A stretch of DNA of 5,338 nt from Planctomycetaceae bacterium (GTDB lineage Bacteria > Planctomycetota > Planctomycetia > Pirellulales > UBA1268): NCBI GenBank assembly GCA_009691925.1, contig SIAG01000291.1, forward strand, positions 1 through 5,338, written 5' to 3'. The translations under genes and the position numbers were made by a program. This document shows positions 1 to 5,338 of the stretch, piece after piece (position 1 is the first letter of the stretch; each line of letters starts with the position of its first letter). The notes beneath the pieces were generated by a model that was not told where the DNA came from, made no database searches, and saw nothing but the letters and a program-made list of their open reading frames with translations.

Positions 1-2
1 TC

Positions 3-410
3 GTCTGTGGTGGCTCGATGGGGGGCACAGGGGCCCTCACGTTCGCCGCGCTCCATCCCGATCTCGTCGACGGCGTCTGCTCCCTCAACGGCACGGCGAA
101 CCTCGTCGAGTATGGGAGCTTCCTCGACGCGATTGCCGCAAGTTTCGGCGGCACGAAGGAAGAAGTGCCGGAGGAATACCGGAAGCGCTCGGCCGAGCTC
201 CACGCCGAGGCCCTCGTGATGCCGATTGCCTTCACAACCGGCGGCCGCGACGATGTCGTTCCTCCCGCGAGCGTCTTGCGGCTCCACGACGCGCTCGCAG
301 CCCGGGGGCGGCCGGTCCTTCTCCTCCATCGCCCCGATCGCGGCCACGACACCGATCTGGCCGACACAACTACTGCCCTCGATTTTCTCTTTCTCTCCCC
401 CTCCCGCTGA
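3..410 (+). CDS. Alpha/beta hydrolase, C-terminal part (5' end outside window)
   Basis: The reading frame is open from the first bases and ends at TGA 408-410, giving 135 residues of a protein whose N-terminus lies outside the window. It opens with GGSMGG, a GxSxG nucleophile elbow, so Ser5 of the fragment is the likely nucleophile. 'GGRDDVVPP' (residues 80-88) fits the GxxDxxVP acid motif, with Asp83 the likely catalytic acid. 'DRGHDTD' supplies the catalytic His115. These occur in the order and spacing expected of an alpha/beta hydrolase of the esterase or prolyl-oligopeptidase-like type. Substrate cannot be told from the fragment. No signal peptide can be judged. The next gene starts 22 bases downstream on the same strand, which suggests an operon with the M81 peptidase. 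An ATG at 18 is internal, because it lies just after the catalytic Ser and cannot be the true start. Fold assignment is firm; function is open. Confidence 0.85.
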   Translation, partial: VCGGSMGGTGALTFAALHPDLVDGVCSLNGTANLVEYGSFLDAIAASFGGTKEEVPEEYRKRSAELHAEALVMPIAFTTGGRDDVVPPASVLRLHDALAARGRPVLLLHRPDRGHDTDLADTTTALDFLFLSPSR

Positions 411-432
411 CACGCCTCCCCGGATTCCCATC

Positions 433-1932
433 ATGCCCAGAATCCTCGTGGCCGAGTGCAAGCAGGAGGTGTCGACCTTCAACCCGCACCCCAGCACCTA
501 CGGCGACTTCGACATCCGCCACGGGGATTCCCTCTTCGACTACCACCGCACCGTCGGGACGGAAGTCGGCGGCGTCCTCGACGTCCTCGAAAAGACTCCC
601 GGCGTCGAGCCGGTGCCGACGTACGGCGCCTGTTTCATCACCTCCGGCGGGCCGCTTGCCCCAGAGGCCTGGAGCCGGATCGAAGGGGAGTTTCTCGACG
701 CCCTCCGCCAGGCGCCGCCGGCCGACGGCGTGATCTTCTGCATGCATGGCGCGATGGCCGGCCCGGCCGAATGGGATCCGGAGGGAAAGCTCCTCGAAGA
801 AACTCGAAAAATCATCGGGGAGAAGATCCCGATCGTCGTCTCGCTCGATCTCCACGGGATCCTCACCGCGCGGATGGTGAAGCACGCCTCTGGGCTCGTC
901 GCCTACCACACCTACCCCCACGTCGACTTCTTTCAGACCGGCCAGCGCGCCGCCCGGCTGCTCCTGCGGATCCTCGCCGGCGAGGTGCAGCCGGTGACAG
1001 CCGTCGTGGCGGTGCCGGCGCTGGTCCGCGGCGATGAGCTGATCACGGAGACGGGGCTCTTCGGCCGGGTGATCGAGCGGGCCAAGGAGATCGAGACCGG
1101 CCCCGGGGGCCTCTCGGCGGGGATGTTCATCGGCAATCCGTTCACCGACGTGCCGAGCCTGCAGACCTACGCCTTCGTCGTCACCGACGGCGATGCTGCC
1201 GGCGCCGAACGCGGGGCGCTGGAGTTAGCGCGTGAGTTCTGGGAGCACCACGAGAAGATGACGGTGCCGCTCTCGACGCTTGCCGAGATGGTGGGAATCG
1301 TCACCGGGCACTCTGGCGGGGGAACGCTCGGCCTCGTCGACGCAGCCGACGCCACAAGCTCCGGTGCGTCGGGGGATTCCAATGCGATCGTCGGCGCCCT
1401 CCTCGACGCTGGCTACCGGGGAAAAGTCCTCGCGCCGATCGTCGACGCCGCGGCGGTCGCGGCGGCCTTGAAGGCGGGGGTTGGCGGGACGGTGTTCACA
1501 ACGCTCGGTGGCCGGCTCGATCCGGGGCGCTACCGGCCGCGCCCCGTCCAGGCCCGCGTCCGACTGCTCGCCGATGGAAGGTTCCGCAGCGAGTCGTTTG
1601 GGGAGGAGTGGAACGCCGGCCCGACGGCCGTTCTCGAAGCGGGGAATGTTACCTGGGTGGTGGGGAGCCGGGCGGTAAGTCTCTACGACCGCTCGTTCTT
1701 TCTCGCCCATGGCCAAGACCCGCGTCGCGCTGACTGTGTCGTCATCAAGTCGCCCCACTGCCAGCACCACATGTATGCCGACTGGTGTGCGCGGATGATC
1801 AACATCGACGCCCCCGGCTCGTCGAGCGCTAATCTGAAATCGCTCGGCCACACCCGCTGCCCGCGGCCGATCTTCCCGCTCGACGCGGAACTCCCGTTCA
1901 ACCCGACCGCAACCCTTTCCACCCGACATTGA
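433..1932 (+). CDS. M81 family metallopeptidase (MlrC-like)
   Basis: This is a complete 499-residue protein, a usual length for the M81/MlrC family, which is named after the zinc-dependent enzyme of microcystin breakdown; most members have unknown substrates. The frame is open further upstream, but ATG 433 gives the expected N-terminus MPRILVAECKQEVSTFNP, whereas an earlier start would overlap the hydrolase and add about 69 unrelated residues. The N-terminal domain (about 3-290) holds likely metal ligands His105 (FCMHGAM), Asp139 and His141 (SLDLHG) and His163 (YHTYPHVDF). Their spacing of 34, 2 and 22 matches what I recall for the MlrC zinc site. Glu12 in QEVSTF corresponds to the Glu of the family's HETNTF-like motif. 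The C-terminal domain (about 295-485) contains 'SGASGDSNAIVGALLDAG', typical of MlrC_C. No signal peptide is seen, so it is probably cytoplasmic. Family is confident; substrate is not, and microcystin should not be assumed. Confidence 0.93.
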   Translation: MPRILVAECKQEVSTFNPHPSTYGDFDIRHGDSLFDYHRTVGTEVGGVLDVLEKTPGVEPVPTYGACFITSGGPLAPEAWSRIEGEFLDALRQAPPADGVIFCMHGAMAGPAEWDPEGKLLEETRKIIGEKIPIVVSLDLHGILTARMVKHASGLVAYHTYPHVDFFQTGQRAARLLLRILAGEVQPVTAVVAVPALVRGDELITETGLFGRVIERAKEIETGPGGLSAGMFIGNPFTDVPSLQTYAFVVTDGDAAGAERGALELAREFWEHHEKMTVPLSTLAEMVGIVTGHSGGGTLGLVDAADATSSGASGDSNAIVGALLDAGYRGKVLAPIVDAAAVAAALKAGVGGTVFTTLGGRLDPGRYRPRPVQARVRLLADGRFRSESFGEEWNAGPTAVLEAGNVTWVVGSRAVSLYDRSFFLAHGQDPRRADCVVIKSPHCQHHMYADWCARMINIDAPGSSSANLKSLGHTRCPRPIFPLDAELPFNPTATLSTRH

Positions 1933-1936
1933 ATCC

Positions 1937-1951
1937 GGAGACCAGTCCATG
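1937..1951 (+). promoter_or_regulatory. Ribosome binding site for the stub gene
   Basis: GGAG at 1937-1940 lies 8 bases before ATG 1949, at ideal Shine-Dalgarno spacing and 16 bases after the M81 stop. It supports the 19-codon reading frame as the genuine beginning of a former operon gene. Confidence 0.6.
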
Positions 1952-2008
1952 AAAATTCGCGACATTCGCTGCGCTGGCCTCCGCGGAGCCACGCCCGAAG
2001 GTGGCTGA
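1949..2008 (+). pseudogene. 5' stub of a probable mandelate racemase/enolase-superfamily gene
   Basis: Starting at ATG 1949 the frame reads MKIRDIRCAGLRGATPEGG and then meets TGA at 2006-2008. The pattern 'MKI-x-DIR...GATPEGG' resembles the first beta strand of mandelate racemase/muconate lactonizing enzyme family proteins, where from memory a Trp commonly follows PEGG; here that codon position is TGA, one base from TGG. None of the three forward frames after the stop resembles the rest of such an enzyme, which would run to roughly 380-400 residues. So this is more than a single nonsense change: the remainder of the gene is gone. It follows the M81 gene by 16 bases and was probably the next gene of that operon. 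The alternative is a meaningless short open frame, but the ribosome binding site and family-like start argue against that. The family call rests on only 19 residues. Confidence 0.55.
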
Positions 2009-2134
2009 AGACGCGCAGCCGAAGGCAGGATCCCGACTCCGTCAGCCTCCCGTCTCAACTTCACGCCCGACGGGGAAGAGCGGCGGGATAGACCTGTGGT
2101 GCGCCCGGGGGCCAGGGCTTGATCGCCAGACGTG
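2009..2134. other. Unassigned segment between two truncated convergent genes
   Basis: No convincing coding frame continues from either flank. On the + strand the frame following the stub yields low-complexity Arg/Pro-rich translation. On the - strand the sigma-like frame has already ended in PSPRR-stop. A small inverted repeat, CCCGTC 2049-2054 and GACGGG 2069-2074, and another, GGCTG and CAGCC near 2003-2020, are present but too short to define insertion sequence ends. I found no clear target-site duplication. It may be residue of a mobile element or of a rearrangement; this is inference. Confidence 0.4.
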
Positions 2135-2626
2135 TCACCGCCGGGGCGACGGCGAAGCCTCGGGAAGTCGCGAGAGCGCTGCTTTGACATCGGCTGCGGA
2201 TTCTCTCTGGATGGCCTGGGCGATAGGATTGTCTGCAGACGGCGCCGCGATGTTGTCGTCCTCGATCAGCCCTGCCTTCTGAGCGGGCTTCTGCTGCTTC
2301 CGCCGCTCGTCTGCGGCGTTATTCTTGAGAATCGTGCGAACCCAACAGAAGAACTCTGCAGTGCAGTTGCCTCTGAAGGACGGAATGCCCTTCAAGATAT
2401 CGACGGCGCCTTTTTGAACGAGGTCGGAGAGGCCGCACTGTGCCGAGTACGCCTGCCACATCTCTTAGGCGGCGACGAACTTGAGATAGCCGTAGGCGGC
2501 ACCGAGGAGCTCGTTGAGCGCCTCTGGGCCACCTCCGCGAGCCGCCTGAATCAGCTTCGAGTATGCGGGCTGCGTTGGTGACCCGTGGCGATCGCTGTCA
2601 GAATCAGAATCGCTCCCGGTTGCCAT
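2135..2626 (-). pseudogene. ECF-type RNA polymerase sigma factor, broken: in-frame stop and no region 4
   Basis: Reading leftward from ATG 2626-2624, preceded by a purine-rich AGGGGGA, the frame gives 53 residues ending YGYLKFVAA, then TAA at 2467-2465, then continues in the same frame for about 109 more codons. Placed end to end the two halves form the sigma region 2 layout of planctomycete ECF factors: helix around 22-53, SDLVQ at 67-71, FRG at 84-86, WVRTILKNNAADERR at 95-109, a linker, then 'AALSRLP' at 149-155 where region 4 should begin. Instead the frame diverges to ASPSPRR and stops, so the roughly 50-residue -35-binding domain is missing. An ATG sits one codon after the TAA, so the second half could in principle be translated separately, but it lacks a full region 2 start. 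Residues 5-12 are an SD repeat. With two independent lesions, a pseudogene is the best reading. Family is confident; exact subgroup is not. Confidence 0.8.
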
Positions 2627-2682
2627 GCCTGATCCCCCTGCAGGTAATCGGAACAACCCCCCCGTGAGCAACACATCCCCGT

Positions 2683-2720
2683 GCCTCCCCGCTAGGATGG
2701 GGAGGCAAAAAACTTTTTTT
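2683..2720 (+). terminator. Terminator-like hairpin with A6-C-T7 tail
   Basis: GCCTCCCC (2683-2690) pairs perfectly with GGGGAGGC (2699-2706) around an 8-base loop, and is followed by six A, one C and seven T (2707-2720). On the + strand this resembles a rho-independent terminator, although the T run starts 7 bases after the stem rather than directly. It has no intact + strand gene just upstream to serve. It may shield the PEP-CTERM gene from read-through, or be left over from a lost gene. On the - strand the T-rich run precedes the stem, so it would not act as a standard terminator there. Confidence 0.5.
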
Positions 2721-2754
2721 GGGTGCGCGTCCGGTTCGCAGGCCGGCGCTCGCC

Positions 2755-2784
2755 TTGTCTTAAAGAAAGGCTGTGCGATATGTT
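2755..2784 (+). promoter_or_regulatory. Possible promoter of the PEP-CTERM gene
   Basis: TTGTCT (2755-2760) and TATGTT (2779-2784), 18 bases apart, resemble a housekeeping -35/-10 pair in an otherwise GC-rich stretch, about 110 bases before the gene start. The match is imperfect and planctomycete promoters are poorly characterised, so this is a weak call. Confidence 0.25.
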
Positions 2785-2882
2785 TGGACAGGCCCAGGGG
2801 ATGACTCATCGCTGCCGTTTGGCAGGGGTCGCTTCCGCTGGAGTTTCAGCAGCCTTTTTCGCAACCGGCATCGTCGCCCCCC

Positions 2883-2900
2883 AGGGAGTCGTCTTTCGTG
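2883..2900 (+). promoter_or_regulatory. Ribosome binding site deciding a GTG start
   Basis: AGGGAG at 2883-2888 lies 9 bases before GTG 2898. The alternative in-frame ATG at 2916 has no purine-rich sequence at a suitable distance, so the GTG is preferred. Confidence 0.55.
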
Positions 2901-4661
2901 GCATCCGCGAACCGCATGAGCATTTTTTGCTCCCCGCCCTCTTGTCGTCGCTCGCTGCTCCGCACGCTGGTGTCTGTCGCCGCCTGCTTTGCTGCCACTG
3001 AAGCGGGCTGGACGCATGCCCAGAGCCTCGTCGTCAGCGGCGGTGCGGTGCAATCCGACAGCACGCCTGTCACCTACGACCAGATCGAAGTCTTCGGCAC
3101 CGACGGGAGCGGCAATCGGTCGACGTATACCGCCACCGCGCCGGTAACGCTCACGGGAACCTCATCAACCCTGCTCATTCACGATTTCGGCCTCGTCCAG
3201 ACAAACGCCACGCTTACCGCGAGCGGGTATGCCGACATCTCGGCCAGCGGCACATTCGAGGTCAACGGCGGAGTGTCGTTCGCCGACGGCCTGTATGCCT
3301 ACGATCTAGGTTCGCTGGCGATTGGCAGCAGCGGATCGGTGACCACCGGAATCCTCTACCTCGCCGGTACGGGGGGATTTTCGCGGTCGGTTGGTGGGGT
3401 TTTCTCGGCATCCACGTTGAGCCTTGCAGATGGAGCGACCGTCAGTCTGACCGCCAGCGACACGCTCAGCGGAGACGTCCTCGTCGATACCGGTGCTGTC
3501 CTTGATCTCCAGGTTGCGGCGACGATCCCCGGGACCCTCTATCTGGCAGGGGGCGGCACTCTGAGTCGGACGACCGCCACGGTGGGCGCAGCGGGGCTCT
3601 CGGTCGCAGGGCAGACGTCGTTCCAGGCAATCGCCGGTGACGCCTTCAACACCGCAGCGGTGACTGGCGGTGCCAGTCTCTCCAACTCCGGTGCCCTGAC
3701 GCTGAACACCGTGACGGTCTCGGGGGACGACGGTGCTGGGAATGCGTCGGTGTTCACCGTCGGAGCTGCCTTGACGATCTCGGCCGGTGGCAGTGCGCTG
3801 GTGAACAACGGAGGTCAGCTGATCCTCAGTGCGCCCGTCGGAGGCAGCGGCGATGCCACGATCAGCGTCAGCGGGAGCGGGAGCGTGCTGCAGGTTGCTT
3901 CAGCCGTGACGGCGTTTGGGACGGTGTCAGCCGACACAGGCGGGCAGATCGATTTGGCATCGGGAAGCCTCTCTGCTTCGACCCTCGCCCTCTCGGGGAC
4001 GGGCTCTTTTTCTCGGACATCGGGAAACTACGTGCTGACCTCATTGCAGCTATCAGATGGGGCAGAAGCGTCGTTCGCCCCCTCCGATTCAATCTCGGAA
4101 AGCGTTGTGGTGGGAACGGGCTCGACGCTCACGCTCCTCGACGATCTCGCGCTGTCGCAAAACCTGACGCTGACCGGGGGCGGGTTGATGTCGCGGACAG
4201 TTCAGGGCATCACGGCGCAGACGGTGGAGGTCGCGGGGGCGACATCGCTCACGCTCATTGCCGGGGACAGCATCGCCACGCTCTCGCTGGCAACGGGAGG
4301 CCAGGTCTCCTCGGCGACCGTGCTGACCCTGACCACGCTCTTGATTGACGACCAGTCTTCGCTTCTCTCCCTGCTGGCGTTCGGCGGCACTGTCGACGGC
4401 GCTCTGGGTCAACTTCACTACGGACTCCGGCTCGACGGCGATGCTCAGGCACTGCTGTCGTCGTATGTGTCCGCTGGTCGGATTGCTCTGGCATCGACAC
4501 CGCAGGCAGCGGGAGTGCTCTATGCGCCTCAATCGTATGGCAACTTCACCTACGTCGGCTACGTGGTCGCAGTACCCGAACCCTCGACATCGACGTTTGC
4601 GGCAGTGGCGACGGCGATCGGCCTAGCCCTTCGTGCCCGCCGGCGGACGCTCTCAGTTTGA
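2898..4661 (+). CDS. Exported PEP-CTERM repeat protein
   Basis: This is a complete 587-residue protein starting at GTG 2898, with ATG 2916 as alternative; either keeps the signal peptide. Arg17-Arg18 begin a signal sequence with hydrophobic core 19-33 and a likely cleavage after Ala41 (THA|QS). The mature body is rich in Gly, Ser, Thr, Ala and Val in short alternating beta strands, suggesting a beta-helix or adhesin-like fold. It consists of two units of about 210 residues (48-256 and 257-466) and the start of a third (from 467). The C-terminus is a textbook PEP-CTERM signal: VPEPST at 559-564, a hydrophobic segment 567-578, then basic RARRR at 579-583. From knowledge of this class, the tail is recognised by an exosortase/archaeosortase-type enzyme at the membrane and the protein ends up outside the cell. 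No catalytic motif is visible, so the specific role is unknown; surface matrix or attachment is inference. It is divergent to the broken sigma gene. Confidence 0.92.
   Translation: MASANRMSIFCSPPSCRRSLLRTLVSVAACFAATEAGWTHAQSLVVSGGAVQSDSTPVTYDQIEVFGTDGSGNRSTYTATAPVTLTGTSSTLLIHDFGLVQTNATLTASGYADISASGTFEVNGGVSFADGLYAYDLGSLAIGSSGSVTTGILYLAGTGGFSRSVGGVFSASTLSLADGATVSLTASDTLSGDVLVDTGAVLDLQVAATIPGTLYLAGGGTLSRTTATVGAAGLSVAGQTSFQAIAGDAFNTAAVTGGASLSNSGALTLNTVTVSGDDGAGNASVFTVGAALTISAGGSALVNNGGQLILSAPVGGSGDATISVSGSGSVLQVASAVTAFGTVSADTGGQIDLASGSLSASTLALSGTGSFSRTSGNYVLTSLQLSDGAEASFAPSDSISESVVVGTGSTLTLLDDLALSQNLTLTGGGLMSRTVQGITAQTVEVAGATSLTLIAGDSIATLSLATGGQVSSATVLTLTTLLIDDQSSLLSLLAFGGTVDGALGQLHYGLRLDGDAQALLSSYVSAGRIALASTPQAAGVLYAPQSYGNFTYVGYVVAVPEPSTSTFAAVATAIGLALRARRRTLSV
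3039..4295 (+). repeat. Two tandem protein-level repeats of about 210 residues
   Basis: Residues 48-256 and 257-466 of the PEP-CTERM protein align almost without gaps at an offset of 209-210. Shared landmarks in order are GG(A), GxDGxGN, GTGxFSR, LxDGA, SDxxS, VxTGxxL, LxGGGxxSRT, and VAGxTSxxxIAGD. Each unit also holds an inner half-repeat: LYLAGTGGFSR at 153-163 recurs as LYLAGGGTLSR at 214-224. A third copy begins at 467 (GGQVSSATVLTLTT) but breaks off before the sorting signal. The copies are diverged at DNA level, so the duplication is old. Confidence 0.75.
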
Positions 4662-4716
4662 GTTTCCTTCCACCTTCGGTACGGCCCAAGGCACGTGCTG
4701 TGGGACTCGCTTGGAT

Positions 4717-4738
4717 TTGCCAATAGGGCAATGGTTTT
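4717..4738 (+). terminator. Weak terminator-like hairpin after the PEP-CTERM gene
   Basis: TTGCC (4717-4721) pairs with GGCAA (4727-4731) around a 5-base loop, followed by TGGTTTT. The stem is short and AT-containing and the T run brief, so it is at best a weak terminator between the two surface-protein genes. Confidence 0.25.
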
Positions 4739-4783
4739 CATTCGTTACGGATCCTTTTCCACCCGGCCTTCAGGATTCCTCCG

Positions 4784-5338
4784 ATGAGCAGTTTCCCCCG
4801 CTCGTGGTCGTTCTACCGAGCTCTTTTCCCTGGGCGCCGCCGCCGAGGCCGAGGCCAGCATCGTGTTTCCGCGCGCCGACTCCGGCCACGAACACTTGTC
4901 GGCATGGAGGGGCTCGAGGGGCGTTCCATGCTGGCGGTCGTTACTTGGGATGGCGGTGCTGACGGGACCGGGACAGACTTCCTCGATGCCGTCAATTGGT
5001 ATGGAGATGTCCTGCCAGCGGCCGTTGACACGGCTGTCATCGGCAACACCGGCGCGAGCCCCGCGATCACGCTCGCTGGCATCACGAATGTCGCGGAGAT
5101 CGACTCCTCGCGGAATATCGTTCTCTTCGGTGGCTCGATCGTAGGCTCCCGATTCGTCGGCACCGACGGCGCGGCACTCGTGATGACGTCGAGCGGCGGC
5201 ACCCTCTCCGGCGTCACGCTCGCCAGCGACCTCGACGTTTCGGCAGGCTCCGTCACGATCCGCAACGGCCTGACTCTCGACCACGCAAAAGTCCGCATCG
5301 GCGACCGCAGCGCCTTCTCCAGTGGAACTGTCTCCTTC
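4784..5338 (+). CDS. Planctomycete exported repeat protein, N-terminal part (3' end outside window)
   Basis: ATG 4784 is preceded by AGGA at 4772-4775, 8 bases upstream, and the frame stays open to the window end (185 codons). The first 50 residues are strongly basic (RRRRGRG at 18-24; RRLRPR at 31-36) and lead into 'EGLEGRSMLA' at 42-51. This matches the planctomycete-specific export motif of the 'LEPR/LE-x-R-x-LLA' type found at the start of very large surface proteins. Immediately after comes TWDGGADGTGTDF...NWYGDVLP (54 to about 79), a planctomycete surface-protein module with paired Trp and Asp-Gly pattern. The rest is Gly/Ser/Thr/Val-rich short beta strands (IVLFGGSIVGS, GGTLSGVTLASDL), like a parallel beta-helix. 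Related proteins often exceed 1000 residues, so most of it lies outside. Function is unknown; a cell-surface or envelope role is inference. An internal ATG at 4904 would remove most of the basic region and is less likely. Confidence 0.85.
   Translation, partial: MSSFPRSWSFYRALFPGRRRRGRGQHRVSARRLRPRTLVGMEGLEGRSMLAVVTWDGGADGTGTDFLDAVNWYGDVLPAAVDTAVIGNTGASPAITLAGITNVAEIDSSRNIVLFGGSIVGSRFVGTDGAALVMTSSGGTLSGVTLASDLDVSAGSVTIRNGLTLDHAKVRIGDRSAFSSGTVSF

Noticed and set aside
226..432. An upstream extension of the M81 frame
   Set aside because: It overlaps the hydrolase and its catalytic residues in another frame, and the added residues are low-complexity. The family start fits ATG 433.
2003..2074. 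Small inverted repeats as possible insertion sequence ends
   Set aside because: Stems are only 5-6 bp with no flanking direct repeat and no transposase frame, and are expected by chance in GC-rich DNA.
1225..2190. A 321-residue - strand open frame opposite the M81 gene
   Set aside because: It is a GC-rich antisense shadow: Arg/Pro/Gly-rich translation with no domain, covering the M81 3' half and the junction region.
2132..2581. A + strand 149-residue frame opposite the sigma gene
   Set aside because: It is antisense to the recognisable sigma region 2 sequence and has no motif of its own.
2723..3001. A + strand frame giving a 92-residue hydrophobic, signal-like protein before and overlapping the PEP-CTERM gene
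   Set aside because: It overlaps the first hundred bases of the PEP-CTERM coding region in another frame. Its starts at 2723, 2780 or 2801 lack well-spaced ribosome binding sites, and it shows no family motif.
4633..4962. A + strand 109-residue frame across the gap between the two surface-protein genes
   Set aside because: It overlaps the start of the second surface protein in another frame; its translation is Pro-rich and lacks a ribosome binding site.

Overview
The window looks like chromosome of a GC-rich planctomycete, probably of the Pirellulales type. Four things in the sequence point that way: a surface protein ending in a PEP-CTERM sorting signal; a second surface protein with the N-terminal Arg-rich stretch plus 'EGLEGRSMLA' motif typical of planctomycete exported proteins; a planctomycete-style ECF sigma factor carrying 'SDLVQ' and 'FRG'; and an M81 (MlrC-type) metallopeptidase beside what looks like a mandelate racemase-type start. 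No database search was possible, so lineage and family names rest on motif recognition.

Layout, left to right. (1) Positions 3-410, + strand: the 3' part of an alpha/beta hydrolase, with Ser, Asp and His all visible. (2) 433-1932, +: a complete M81 family metallopeptidase, 22 bases downstream and probably co-transcribed. (3) 1949-2008, +: a third operon position with a good ribosome binding site and a start like that of a mandelate racemase/enolase-superfamily protein, which stops after 19 codons, so it is a stub. (4) 2009-2134: an orphan segment matching neither flank. (5) 2135-2626, - strand: an ECF sigma factor fragment with an in-frame TAA and no region 4. (6) 2627-2897: an intergenic region with a strong hairpin followed by A6-C-T7 and a possible promoter. 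(7) 2898-4661, +: a complete exported PEP-CTERM protein built from two roughly 210-residue repeats and the start of a third. (8) 4784-5338, +: the 5' part of a second large exported repeat protein that runs off the window.

The left third is a likely catabolic or peptide/amide-hydrolysing operon whose last gene has been destroyed. The middle is a scar: two convergent genes, each missing its 3' end, meet across a short unidentified segment. The right half encodes two neighbouring but differently constructed cell-surface proteins. I see no CRISPR, tRNA, rRNA, intact transposase or recognisable defence system. The most noteworthy items are the degraded junction at 1949-2626 and the repeat architecture of the PEP-CTERM protein.
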